From assembly GCF_016901135.1 (NCBI RefSeq), contig NZ_JAFEVL010000045.1, positions 372,001 to 436,000 of the forward strand: 64,000 nucleotides of DNA, written 5' to 3'. Under the pieces are notes generated by a model. That model saw nothing but the letters and a program-made list of their open reading frames with translations. It had not been told where the DNA came from and ran no database searches. Positions 33,586 to 42,347 of the stretch are shown in pieces; the first letter of the stretch is position 1; every line of letters begins with the position of its first letter. The stretch comes from Martinezella lusitana (GTDB lineage Bacteria > Pseudomonadota > Alphaproteobacteria > Rhizobiales > Rhizobiaceae). Position numbers and translations under genes: made by a program.

Positions 33586-33613
33586 TCATAAACGATCATA
33601 AACTTTCATATTG
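33586..33613. promoter_or_regulatory. Phased TCATA direct repeats, candidate RhaR sites
   Basis: TCATAAAC at 33586 and 33596 and TCATATTG at 33606 start exactly 10 bases apart, one helical turn, between divergent rhaR and rhaD. A TTGACA for rhaD is 34 bases further right (33647-33652). DeoR-type repressors often use such direct repeats. Confidence 0.5.
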
Positions 33614-33744
33614 CATCGCAGCATTATCGAATTTGATCGTTTTCGATTGACAAGGTGACTGTGCGTGAGCGATACCCTGCTCACAAAGGGTGGTTCCGTC
33701 ATGTTTCGGTCCGCTCGCACGACTTGATTTCAAGGGAGGATGAC

Positions 33745-35841
33745 ATGGCGGCTGACGTTCAGCTTCTGAAGAACCGTTGGGATGATGCATATGCGGCCGG
33801 CCTCGATGAGCCGGGCAAACTGCTTTACCGGTCCAACCTGCTTGGCGCCGACAAGCGTATCACCAACTACGGCGGCGGCAACACGTCGGCCAAGGTCATG
33901 GAAACCGATCCGCTGACCGGCGAGAAGGTTAGGGTTCTCTGGGTCAAGGGATCCGGCGGCGATGTCGGCACCATCAAGCTCGATGGGTTTGCCACGCTTT
34001 ATCAGGATAAGCTCGATAGCCTGAAGAATATTTATCAGGGCGTTGCCGACGAAGACCGCATGGTTGGCTTCCTGCCGCATTGCACCTTCAATTTGAATGC
34101 GCGCGCCGCTTCCATCGATACGCCGCTGCATGGCTTCGTGCCGTTCATCCATGTCGACCACATGCACCCCGATGCCATCATCGCCATTGCCGCCTCGAAG
34201 AATTCGCGCGAACTGACGCGGGAGATCTTCGGCGACGAGATCGGCTGGCTGCCATGGCGCCGGCCCGGCTTCCAGCTCGGCCTCGATCTCGAAGCCTTCG
34301 TCAAGGCGCATCCGAATGCCAAGGGCGTTGTGCTCGAAAGCCATGGTCTCTTCACCTGGGCCGATGACGCCAAAGCCTGCTACGAGCTGACGCTTGCGAT
34401 CATCAACAAGGCCATTCAGTGGTTTGCCGCCAAGACAGAAGGCAAGACCATCTTCGGCGGCGCTGTTGTCCAGAGCCTGCCGCAGGCCGAACGGCGTGCG
34501 ATCGCAGCGCAGCTGATGCCGGAAATCCGTGGCCGGATCGGCAAGGCGGAGCGCAAACTCGGTGATTTCGATGATCAGGCTGCCGTGCTCGAATTCGTCA
34601 ATTCCAGGAATCTGCGGCCGCTCGGCGCGCTCGGCACCAGCTGCCCGGACCATTTCCTGCGCACCAAGATCCGCCCGCTGATCGTCGACTTCGATCCGGT
34701 GAAGCCCGATGTCGATGCCGTCATTGCCGGACTCGATAAGGCGCTGGAAGACTACCGGGCCGATTACGCCCGCTATTACAACGACTGCAAGCATGACAAT
34801 TCGCCCGCCATGCGCGATCCGAACCCGGTGATCTTCCTGGTTCCGGGCGTCGGTCTGCTCTCCTTTGCCCGTGACAAGGCGACGGCCCGCATCGCCGGCG
34901 AGTTCTACGTCAACGCCATCAACGTTATGCGCGGCGCGTCCACCGTTTCGGAATATCAGGGCCTGCCCGAGCAGGAGGCCTTCGATATCGAATATTGGCT
35001 GCTGGAAGAGGCAAAGCTGCAGCGCATGCCGAAGCCGAAGAGCCTTGCCGGCAAGGTCGCCTTCGTTACCGGCGGTGCCGGCGGTATCGGCCGTGCCACG
35101 GCGGCGCGTCTGGCCGGCGAGGGTGCCTGCGTGGTGCTGGCGGATATCGATCAGGCGGCGCTCGAGGGTACGCACGAGGATTTCGTCAAGAGATACGGCG
35201 CGGATACGGTGCGCAGCGTCAAGCTCGACGTCACCAAGGAAGACGCGGTCATTTCCTCCTTCGCTGAGGCTTGCGTCGAATTCGGCGGTATCGACATTCT
35301 GGTGTCGAACGCCGGTATCGCCTCGTCCGCGCCGATCGAAACCACCGAGCTTTCGATGTGGAACCGCAATATCGACATTCTCGCGACAGGCTACTTCCTC
35401 GTTTCGCGAGAAGCCTTCCGGCTGTTCCGCCGCCAGAATCTCGGCGGCAATGTCGTCTTCGTCGCCTCGAAGAATGGTCTTGCCTCGTCACCCAACGCCG
35501 CTGCCTATTGCACGGCCAAGGCGGCCGAGATCCATCTGGCGCGTTGCCTGGCACTTGAGGGCGCAGACGCGGGCATTCGTGTCAACACGGTCAATCCCGA
35601 TGCCGTGTTGCGCGGTTCGAAGATCTGGAACGGCGAATGGCGCGAACAGCGGGCTGCCTCGTCGAAGATCGAGGTGGACGATCTGGAGGAGCATTACCGC
35701 AAGCGCTCCCTGCTGAAGCTCAATGTTTTCCCGGAGGACATTGCCGAGGCAATCTACTTCCTGGCTTCGGATCTTTCCGCCAAATCGACGGGCAATATCA
35801 TCAACGTCGATGCCGGCAACGCCCAGAGCTTTACGCGCTAG
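33745..35841 (+). CDS. rhaD: RhaD: bifunctional rhamnulose-1-phosphate aldolase / lactaldehyde dehydrogenase
   Basis: 698 residues in two parts. The N-terminal class II aldolase/adducin domain (to about 420) includes HVDHMHPDAI and LESHGLFTW metal histidines. The C-terminal short-chain dehydrogenase has TGGAGGIGRAT (near 441) and YCTAK (Tyr near 587). It cleaves L-rhamnulose-1-phosphate into DHAP and L-lactaldehyde and then acts on the lactaldehyde. ATG 33745 has AAGGGAGG upstream. It is the first gene of rhaDI, divergent from rhaR. Confidence 0.94.
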   Translation: MAADVQLLKNRWDDAYAAGLDEPGKLLYRSNLLGADKRITNYGGGNTSAKVMETDPLTGEKVRVLWVKGSGGDVGTIKLDGFATLYQDKLDSLKNIYQGVADEDRMVGFLPHCTFNLNARAASIDTPLHGFVPFIHVDHMHPDAIIAIAASKNSRELTREIFGDEIGWLPWRRPGFQLGLDLEAFVKAHPNAKGVVLESHGLFTWADDAKACYELTLAIINKAIQWFAAKTEGKTIFGGAVVQSLPQAERRAIAAQLMPEIRGRIGKAERKLGDFDDQAAVLEFVNSRNLRPLGALGTSCPDHFLRTKIRPLIVDFDPVKPDVDAVIAGLDKALEDYRADYARYYNDCKHDNSPAMRDPNPVIFLVPGVGLLSFARDKATARIAGEFYVNAINVMRGASTVSEYQGLPEQEAFDIEYWLLEEAKLQRMPKPKSLAGKVAFVTGGAGGIGRATAARLAGEGACVVLADIDQAALEGTHEDFVKRYGADTVRSVKLDVTKEDAVISSFAEACVEFGGIDILVSNAGIASSAPIETTELSMWNRNIDILATGYFLVSREAFRLFRRQNLGGNVVFVASKNGLASSPNAAAYCTAKAAEIHLARCLALEGADAGIRVNTVNPDAVLRGSKIWNGEWREQRAASSKIEVDDLEEHYRKRSLLKLNVFPEDIAEAIYFLASDLSAKSTGNIINVDAGNAQSFTR

Positions 35842-36003
35842 CTCCTTCTCCCCAGCGGGGAGAAGGTGGCCCGAAAGGCCGGATGAGGGGGTGGTGCAGC
35901 AAATGCAATTCTATCCTTCGCTTGCGCTCAAGATGTTCGTCGCTGCGCTCCTCAACCCCTCATCTGCCCGTTGGGCATCTTCTCCCCGCTGGGGAGAAGA
36001 GGG
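35842..36003. repeat. RIME-type rhizobial palindromic repeat
   Basis: About 162 bases with two complex palindromes facing each other. The left part has CTTCTCCCCAGCGGGGAGAAG followed by a GGCCCGAAAGGCC arm and GATGAGGGG; the right part is nearly its reverse (CCCCTCATC, then GCCCGTTGGGC, then the CTTCTCCCC/GGGGAGAAG hairpin). This is the hallmark of Rhizobium-specific intergenic mosaic elements. It lies between rhaD and rhaI and will form stable RNA hairpins in the rhaDI message. Confidence 0.85.
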
Positions 36004-36057
36004 GACCGCACGATCGAAACGCTGTAACATTTCAAATGACGTATCTGGGAGGAAAGA

Positions 36058-37350
36058 ATGGCCGAGTTTAGAATTGCGACCGATCTGGTCGCTGCCGAAA
36101 ACGACAAGCGCGCCGCTGCGCTGAAATCCGATTACGAGGCGCTGGGCGCTGTACTCGCCCGCCGTGGCGTCGATATCGAAGCCGTGACGAAGAAGGTCTC
36201 CGAATTCTTCGTCGCCGTGCCTTCCTGGGGTGTCGGCACCGGCGGCACGCGCTTTGCCCGCTTTCCGGGAACCGGCGAGCCGCGCGGCATTTTCGACAAG
36301 CTTGACGATTGCGCCGTCATTCAGCAGCTGACGCGGGCGACGCCCAAGGTCTCGCTGCACATCCCCTGGGACAAAGCGGATCCGCGAGAGCTCAAGGCAA
36401 AGGGCGAGGCGCTCGGTCTCGGCTTTGACGCCATGAACTCCAACACATTCTCCGATGCGCCCGGCCAGGCATACTCCTATAAATTCGGCTCGCTGAGCCA
36501 CGTCGACGCGGCAACCCGCGCACAAGCCGTCGAGCACAACATCGAATGCATCGAGATCGGCAAGGCAATCGGCTCGAAGGCGCTGACGGTCTGGATCGGT
36601 GACGGCTCGAACTTCCCTGGACAGAGCAATTTCACCAAGGCATTCGAGCGCTATCTCGCCGCCATGGCTGACATTTACAAGGCGTTGCCTGACGATTGGC
36701 GGCTGTTTTCCGAACACAAGATGTACGAGCCGGCCTTCTATTCGACGATCGTGCAGGATTGGGGCACCAATTACCTGATCGCGCAGACGCTTGGGCCTAA
36801 AGCTCATTGCCTCGTTGATCTCGGCCATCACGCGCCGAACACCAATATCGAGATGATCGTCGCCCGCCTCATCCAGTTCGGTAAGCTCGGCGGCTTCCAC
36901 TTCAACGATTCCAAATATGGCGACGACGATCTCGACGCCGGCGCCATCGAGCCGTACCGCCTGTTCCTCGTCTTCAACGAACTGGTCGATGCGGAACGGC
37001 GCGGCGTCAACGATTTCAATCCGGCGCATATGATCGACCAATCGCACAATGTCACTGACCCGATCGAGAGCCTGATCTCCAGCGCCAACGAGATTCGCCG
37101 CGCCTATGCCCAGGCCCTCATCGTCGACCGCAAGGCGTTGGCCGGCTATCAGGATGGCAATGATGCGTTGATGGCGTCGGAAACGCTGAAGCGCGCCTAT
37201 CGCGCCGATGTCGAGCCGATCCTGGCCGAAGCCCGCCGTCGCGCCGGGGGCGCCATCGATCCGGTCGCCACCTACAGGGCAAGCGGCTATCGCCGCAAGG
37301 TTGCCGGCGAACGCCCGGCCTCCGTTGCCGGCGGCGGCGGGATCATCTGA
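36058..37350 (+). CDS. rhaI: RhaI: L-rhamnose isomerase (rhizobial type)
   Basis: 430 residues, TIM-barrel sugar isomerase of the Pseudomonas/rhizobial L-rhamnose isomerase family. Metal ligands are in SEHKMYEPAF, VDLGHHAPN and FHFNDSKYGDDD. It converts L-rhamnose to L-rhamnulose in the cytoplasm. GGGAGG upstream of ATG 36058 supports the start. It is separated from rhaD by a RIME repeat and probably cotranscribed. Confidence 0.94.
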   Translation: MAEFRIATDLVAAENDKRAAALKSDYEALGAVLARRGVDIEAVTKKVSEFFVAVPSWGVGTGGTRFARFPGTGEPRGIFDKLDDCAVIQQLTRATPKVSLHIPWDKADPRELKAKGEALGLGFDAMNSNTFSDAPGQAYSYKFGSLSHVDAATRAQAVEHNIECIEIGKAIGSKALTVWIGDGSNFPGQSNFTKAFERYLAAMADIYKALPDDWRLFSEHKMYEPAFYSTIVQDWGTNYLIAQTLGPKAHCLVDLGHHAPNTNIEMIVARLIQFGKLGGFHFNDSKYGDDDLDAGAIEPYRLFLVFNELVDAERRGVNDFNPAHMIDQSHNVTDPIESLISSANEIRRAYAQALIVDRKALAGYQDGNDALMASETLKRAYRADVEPILAEARRRAGGAIDPVATYRASGYRRKVAGERPASVAGGGGII

Positions 37351-37417
37351 GGATCTTGTAGTTCCGGTGGATTGGCGAACGGATCGAGCGATCGGACGTC
37401 CATCAACTGGAAGTGCC

Positions 37418-37672
37418 TCAGCATAGAAGTGATCGGAAATTGTCGGAGCGCAGCGATCGGCCTGGCTTGCGCACCGGCAGATCACTATCGTCGAGCGGTG
37501 CATTGGTGAGCTGCCAGCCGAGGGGCGAATTCAGTCGCTGATACTCCTCATAGGAGACCAGAACGGCGGCGCGTTTACCGCGGTGGATGATGATCGTAGC
37601 TTCGCCACTAAGAGCATTATCGACCACATCAAAAAATGTGGCCTTCGCATCCTCAAGCTGAATCTCTCTCAC
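37418..37672 (-). CDS. Phd/YefM-family antitoxin, apparently orphan
   Basis: 84 residues starting at GTG 37672 with AGGTGAG upstream. The N-terminal DNA-binding domain of Phd/YefM is clear: MREIQLEDAKATFFDVVDNA, then GEATIIIHRGKRAAVLVSYEEY. The usual toxin gene should follow on the same strand within a few bases, but only 67 bases separate its stop from the end of rhaI and I see no PIN or RelE-like frame. Loss of the toxin, or action on a distant toxin, is likely. An inverted repeat upstream may be its autoregulatory site. Confidence 0.82.
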   Translation of the reverse strand: MREIQLEDAKATFFDVVDNALSGEATIIIHRGKRAAVLVSYEEYQRLNSPLGWQLTNAPLDDSDLPVRKPGRSLRSDNFRSLLC

Positions 37673-37696
37673 GGGCTCACCTATCTAGCAATTGTC

Positions 37697-37714
37697 GCCA
37701 TGATATTCCATGGC
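37697..37714. promoter_or_regulatory. Inverted repeat upstream of the antitoxin gene
   Basis: GCCATG-ATATTC-CATGGC, 25 bases before the antitoxin start. It is in the position expected of an antitoxin autorepression site. Confidence 0.35.
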
Positions 37715-37738
37715 GCCATATCTCGTCAAAATCCGCGC

Positions 37739-39328
37739 TCAATAGCCGAGCGCGATGCCATCCTTGCGGTGGTCGGAGCCGCCGAGCAGGACGCCGCGTT
37801 CGTGATCGATCATGATCGCCTGCGCGCCGCCGATCGGCTCATCCGCCCATTCGACGACATGGCCGCGGCGCTCAAGATTGTGCTTGGTCTCTTCCGATAT
37901 CGTCGGCTCGAGCGACAGCTTGCCGCCGAAGCAGAAGCTGCGTGGCTGGTCGCTTGCCTGCTGCGGATCGAGATCGCGGTCGAGGATTTGGGTCAGCATA
38001 TGAGCGTGGCCGGCCGCCTGATATTGCCCGCCCATGACACCGAAGCTCATGCGCACCTTGCCGTTTTCCATCAGCATTGCCGGGATGATCGTATGGAAGG
38101 GCAGTTTGCCGGGGCCGATGGCGTTTGGATGGCCCTGCTTGACGACGAAGCCGGCGCCACGGTTCTGCAGCAGGACGCCCGAGCGCGGGGCATAGATGCC
38201 GCTGCCGAAGGCCATGAAGACCGAATTGATCAATGAAATGGCGTTGCCATCGCGATCGACGACGGAGACATAGACGGTGTCGCGATGCGTCGGCCCCTCC
38301 CATATCTTGGCATCGGCGGCGCGCTCGAGACTGATCTTTGCCCGCATGGCCGCGACCGAATGCTCCGACAGCAGTTCGGCTATGTCGACGGTCAGATAAT
38401 CGGGATCGCAGATCAGCTGATCGCGCATGGCATAGCCGGCCTTGGTCGCTTCGGCATGCAGATGGATGCGGTCGGCTTCGGAAAGCTTGGGATCGCGAAG
38501 ATCGAAACCGTCCAGGATGCGGGTGATCAATAGGGCTGCGAGACCTTGTCCGTTCGGAGGGCATTCCAGAAGGTCGCGGCCGCGGAATTTGCCGGAGATC
38601 GGCTTGGTCTCGAACGCCTTGTAGTCAGCGAAATCGCTTTCTTCGTGCAGGCCGCCCAGCGATTGCAGAAGCGTGGTGATCTCCTCGGCCACCGGGCCGC
38701 GATAGAAGGCGTTGCGGCCATCCCTGGCGATGGCCTTCAGCGTCGCGGCGAGAGCGGGATTGGTGACGCGTTCCCCCGTCCTCGGTGCCCGGCCGTTCGG
38801 CAGGAAGTAAGCGGCCGAATCCGGATATTTGGCGACGCGGTCGCTGTAACGATGCCAGTCGAGTTCGACACGCGGCGTGATGCAATAGCCGTCTTCGGCG
38901 GCGGCGATGGCCGGAGCGAGCACACGACCCATCTCAAGCCGACCGTAGGTGCCGATCAGCCGGCACCATGCATCGATCGCGCCGGGAATGGTGACGGCAT
39001 GCGGGCTGTCGTCGGGAATGGCGATGAAGCCCTTTTCGAGGAAATAGTCGAGTTTTGCCTTTTGCGGCGCGCGGCCGGAGCCGTTGAGCGCGACCGGCAT
39101 GCCGCCGGCGGCGCTATAGAGGGCGAAGCAGTCGCCGCCGATGCCGGTCATGTGGGGATCGATGACCGACTGCAGCGCGACCGCAGCGACCGCGGCATCA
39201 ACGGCATTGCCGCCGGCGCGCAGGATGTCGACGGCGGCGAGTGTCGCCAGCGGATGCGAGGTCGCGGCCATGCCCTTGTCCGAAATGGTGACCGAACGGC
39301 CGGGCTTGAAAAAATCTCGCTGCTGCAT
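37739..39328 (-). CDS. ggt: Gamma-glutamyltransferase family protein (first of two)
   Basis: 529 residues of the Ntn-hydrolase GGT family. The autoprocessing Thr that becomes the nucleophile of the small subunit is T351 in PTHRDTVYVSVVD. The glycine-rich GFVVKQGHPNAIGPGKLPFHT segment and the early motif DIDP-like VIDPHMTGIGGD are present. I see no clear signal peptide from ATG 39328, so the enzyme may be cytoplasmic. It cleaves or transfers gamma-glutamyl groups, or acts as an acylase of this family. No obvious operon partner. Confidence 0.88.
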   Translation of the reverse strand: MQQRDFFKPGRSVTISDKGMAATSHPLATLAAVDILRAGGNAVDAAVAAVALQSVIDPHMTGIGGDCFALYSAAGGMPVALNGSGRAPQKAKLDYFLEKGFIAIPDDSPHAVTIPGAIDAWCRLIGTYGRLEMGRVLAPAIAAAEDGYCITPRVELDWHRYSDRVAKYPDSAAYFLPNGRAPRTGERVTNPALAATLKAIARDGRNAFYRGPVAEEITTLLQSLGGLHEESDFADYKAFETKPISGKFRGRDLLECPPNGQGLAALLITRILDGFDLRDPKLSEADRIHLHAEATKAGYAMRDQLICDPDYLTVDIAELLSEHSVAAMRAKISLERAADAKIWEGPTHRDTVYVSVVDRDGNAISLINSVFMAFGSGIYAPRSGVLLQNRGAGFVVKQGHPNAIGPGKLPFHTIIPAMLMENGKVRMSFGVMGGQYQAAGHAHMLTQILDRDLDPQQASDQPRSFCFGGKLSLEPTISEETKHNLERRGHVVEWADEPIGGAQAIMIDHERGVLLGGSDHRKDGIALGY

Positions 39329-39724
39329 GTCTTCACGTCCTCTGTCTGCCTTGCGTGCATCCGCGCGCGCGGCGCGGCGTTGATAGTGTTTTACGGTGTT
39401 TTTTCCGTCATGGAAGCCATGGCCTTGCCGCGTTGTGATTTTCAAACATCTTGTCATCAGCCGATCGTGTCGTCGGCCAGCCAAGCAGCGAAAATATCCG
39501 GATATTTGTCATGTTCATCTGTCAGGTTCGGGATGAAGCAGCCCGCCATGCGGTGGCAATCACGGTAGGGTCGGCTTTTTTGACGCGCTTGCGCCGGATG
39601 GTCACTTTCGAGTGGCCCGGGCGTCGGAATTGAGTATTGTCGGCGGTAGGGGCGGCCTTGATTTGATTGTCGAAGGCCATCTCGAAAAGACAGGGCTTGC
39701 GCTCGATAGGTGAGGAAAATCAAT
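39329..39724. other. Divergent intergenic region between ggt and HpcH-type aldolase gene
   Basis: 396 bases. A minus-strand frame at 39457-39549 (30 codons, ending DKYPDIFAAWLADDTIG) reads like the C-terminal end of a protein and may be a gene fragment, but it lacks a ribosome site. Otherwise nothing recognisable; the aldolase ribosome site lies at the right edge. Confidence 0.35.
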
Positions 39725-40516
39725 ATGACGACTGACATTAACGGCTTTGCCGGGCGCCTGAAGCGCCGCGAGAATGGCGGCATGATCTCTGCCTGGATCG
39801 GCACCCCCGACCCGCTGTTCGTCAATCACCTGGCGCAAGAAGACTTCGATACCGTCGTGCTGGATATGCAGCATGGCATGTGGGACATGGCGTCGGCCGC
39901 CAACGGCATCGCGCATGTAAGGCTCGCCGGCAAGCCGGCGATCGCCCGCATCCCCGTCGGTGATTTCGCCTCCGCCTCGCGGCTTCTGGATGCGGGTGCC
40001 TCCGCCATCATTGCGCCGATGATCAATTCCGCCGATGACGCCCGCGCTCTGGTGAAAGCGACGAAATATCCGCCGCTTGGCGAGCGCAGCTGGGGTCCTT
40101 CGCTCGCCCTCAACCATTTCGGCATTTCAGCAGAAGACTATCTGCAGAGCGCCAATAGCCTGACCGTCACCATCGCGATGGTGGAAACCCGGACGGCTCT
40201 GGACGCCATCGACGAGATACTTGCCGTCGATGGTATCGATGGCATTTTCGTCGGCCCGTCCGATCTTTCCATCGCGCTTTCAAACGGCGCGCGGCTGGCG
40301 CCGGAAAGTGCGGCGATCGATCAGGCGCTGGCGACGGTACTTGTACGCTGCCGCGCCCATGGCAAGGTGATCTGCGCCTTCGGTGGCGATGGCGATCGCG
40401 CCGGCCAATATCTGAAGCTCGGGCTCGATCTGGTCATCGCCGGCGCGGAAACGGCGCAGCTTCGCGCAGGTGCCCGCACGGCCATTACCACGGCACGCAA
40501 GATCGCTGATTCATAG
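39725..40516 (+). CDS. HpcH/HpaI-family class II aldolase
   Basis: 263 residues of the pyruvate-dependent 2-keto-3-deoxy-sugar/HpcH aldolase family. Typical elements: ISAWIGTPDP, DMQHGMWD with the catalytic His, ARIPVGD, MVETRTALDAID with the metal Glu, and IDGIFVGPSDLSIAL with the metal Asp. It cleaves a 4-hydroxy-2-keto acid to pyruvate and an aldehyde. I chose ATG 39725, which has GTGAGG upstream; a GTG at 39710 is inside that ribosome site. It stands alone, followed by a hairpin. Confidence 0.9.
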   Translation: MTTDINGFAGRLKRRENGGMISAWIGTPDPLFVNHLAQEDFDTVVLDMQHGMWDMASAANGIAHVRLAGKPAIARIPVGDFASASRLLDAGASAIIAPMINSADDARALVKATKYPPLGERSWGPSLALNHFGISAEDYLQSANSLTVTIAMVETRTALDAIDEILAVDGIDGIFVGPSDLSIALSNGARLAPESAAIDQALATVLVRCRAHGKVICAFGGDGDRAGQYLKLGLDLVIAGAETAQLRAGARTAITTARKIADS

Positions 40517-40540
40517 CCGACTAGCTTAGCAGAGAGAGGC

Positions 40541-40562
40541 TGCCCGGGAGCATTTCCGGGCA
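40541..40562. terminator. Stem-loop after the aldolase gene
   Basis: TGCCCGG-GAGCATTT-CCGGGCA, 25 bases after the aldolase stop. No T-run follows, so intrinsic termination is uncertain. Confidence 0.4.
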
Positions 40563-40677
40563 TGCCAATGCCACTATCTGCGATGTCGATCCGCAGCTTC
40601 GGATCCGTCGATATCGACCCAAACGGCAGATTCGAAGATTCCGGTCAGCGAAGTCGGGCTGCGAGCGATGGGTTTTG

Positions 40678-40827
40678 TCAGTTTACGAGCTTTACGTAGC
40701 AGGGCCTATAAGTCTCTAAGCCGCAGCCGCCACCGACGGCCTTTGCCGGCGTGATCGTGTTTTGGATGGCGATCGCTGCAAGCGCGACGGCAATGACTGT
40801 CAAAACAGTTTTGGTATATTTGTCCAT
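40678..40827 (-). CDS. 49-residue small exported protein
   Basis: A short gene: MDKYTKTVLTVIAVALAAIA forms a signal peptide or single helix, and the mature part AVGGGCGLETYRPCYVKLVN carries two cysteines that could form a disulfide in the periplasm. Similar short exported peptides occur in rhizobia; the function is unknown. No clear operon partner. Confidence 0.6.
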   Translation of the reverse strand: MDKYTKTVLTVIAVALAAIAIQNTITPAKAVGGGCGLETYRPCYVKLVN

Positions 40828-41020
40828 GAGCTATTCTTCCAAAAGTAGCGGGCAATGATTTGCACTTTAAAATTGCTTTTAAGAATGTCAATTCCAAAAA
40901 GTTGCATTAAGCAATTCGCTGCCGAGCATATGCGCCGGCGGGGCGTGCTGGCCTTTCCGTTGCGATGAGCGCGGCTCCGCGCTTGCGTCGTCATTCGCCT
41001 GCGGGCATTGTCAGGCTGAT

Positions 41021-42100
41021 ATGACGGAGCAGAAAGATTTGTCGAAAGTGCATGGATTGGGACTAGGGCGCGGCCTGCGGCGCGAAGCGGGCCAGCGCGT
41101 GACCTTGCGAACCGTCGCGACTGCTCTCGGCCTTTCGGTCACGACAGTCAGCCGGGCTTTGAAAGAGGGCCCCGAGGTCAACCGCGAGACGATCGAGCTG
41201 GTCAAGCGCGCAGCGAGCGAGCTCGGTTATCGCCCCAATCTCGGCGGTATCAATCTGCGCACCGGCAAGACCCACGCCATCGGCATTGTGCTGCCCTTCG
41301 GGCGCGAGGGCGAGATGAACATCGTCGTCGCCTCGCTGATCGAGGGCGCGTCGCGTTACATGAAGGCGCGGGGATACCGGACCACCATCGTGCCGCAACT
41401 GCAGGCGGATGATCCCTTCGCGACGGTCCGCGATATCGTCGAGGAAGGGTCCGTCGACGGCATCATCATCACGCATACGACGCCGCAGGACGACCGCGTC
41501 AAATATCTGCTTGAGGTCGGCATGCCTTTTGTTACCTTCGGCCGCACCGAATTGTTGAGCCTCCATCCGAGCATAGACCTTGATCATGAGGTGATCGGCG
41601 CGCAAGCGGCGCGCCTGCTTTTGGACGCCGGCCATCGCAAGCCGTTGCTGATCGCGCCCAGCAGTCACTTCACTTACAGCCTCCAGTTTGTCCGGGGATG
41701 GCGCAAGGCCTTTGCCGAGCGCCATCTTGATGTCACCGGCGATCAGATCCACTTCACGGCCGGAACGCCCGATAATGGTCGCGAGTTGGCAAAGCGCGTG
41801 GTCACGCAAAATCCGGAAGCGACCGCGGCCTTCGTCGCGAGCGAGGAGGCCGCTCTGGGCTTCCTGGCCGGCTTGCGAGACGCGGGCCGGCAGGATTTCG
41901 CGCTGATCACCTATGGCGGCACGGCACTGCCCGATTTCTTCAATCCGCCGCTCAGCACATTCTATTATTCCAACCATGCGATCGGCGAGCGGCTGGCTGC
42001 CTTTCTAAGTCGGGCGATCGCCGGCGACGATCCCGCTGAGCTACGCGAAATCGTTCAGGCCGAATTCGTTGATCATAATAGTCAGCTACTCTCTGCCTGA
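41021..42100 (+). CDS. LacI-family transcriptional regulator
   Basis: 359 residues. A 25-residue basic leader precedes the LacI helix-turn-helix and hinge (VTLRTVATALGLSVTTVSRA to LGYRPNLGGINLRTG). The effector domain resembles a periplasmic sugar-binding fold (IGIVLPFGREGEMNIVVASL). It stands before, and on the same strand as, the isomerase-oxidoreductase-transporter genes, and two almost identical GTAACGTTAC palindromes follow its stop. It probably represses the downstream cluster until a sugar binds. Confidence 0.92.
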   Translation: MTEQKDLSKVHGLGLGRGLRREAGQRVTLRTVATALGLSVTTVSRALKEGPEVNRETIELVKRAASELGYRPNLGGINLRTGKTHAIGIVLPFGREGEMNIVVASLIEGASRYMKARGYRTTIVPQLQADDPFATVRDIVEEGSVDGIIITHTTPQDDRVKYLLEVGMPFVTFGRTELLSLHPSIDLDHEVIGAQAARLLLDAGHRKPLLIAPSSHFTYSLQFVRGWRKAFAERHLDVTGDQIHFTAGTPDNGRELAKRVVTQNPEATAAFVASEEAALGFLAGLRDAGRQDFALITYGGTALPDFFNPPLSTFYYSNHAIGERLAAFLSRAIAGDDPAELREIVQAEFVDHNSQLLSA

Positions 42101-42143
42101 TATGTGCAGCAGTTGGTAACATCAGCGGATCCATGGAAGATAT

Positions 42144-42157
42144 TTGTAACGTTACGA
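42144..42157. promoter_or_regulatory. LacI-type operator, copy 1
   Basis: TTGTAACGTTACGA around the palindromic core GTAAC-GTTAC. It differs from copy 2 at only one of 14 positions. LacI-family operators are usually such even palindromes with central CG. Confidence 0.7.
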
Positions 42158-42232
42158 TTTTGCGGATTCATGGGAAATACCATGCCCTTTGCGGAAAAAT
42201 GATTGCTTGACAGCATCGCATTTACCCAACAA

Positions 42233-42246
42233 TCGTAACGTTACGA
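42233..42246. promoter_or_regulatory. LacI-type operator, copy 2
   Basis: TCGTAACGTTACGA, a perfect 14-bp palindrome 21 bases downstream of a TTGACA (42207-42212), so it covers the likely -10/+1 region of the isomerase operon. The centres of the two copies are 89 bases apart. Confidence 0.75.
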
Positions 42247-42347
42247 ACTGTCGTTCGGAGGGGTTTGAGGCTCCGAGTGGCAGGATTATGCGCAAGAGAA
42301 TGGAAGCCTTGCCGCAGGCGGGCAGCCACATTCCAAGGGAGGATGAC

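Noticed and set aside
35911..37503. A 530-codon minus-strand frame opposite rhaI.
   Set aside because: The sequence has no family features and lies exactly antisense to the well-supported L-rhamnose isomerase.
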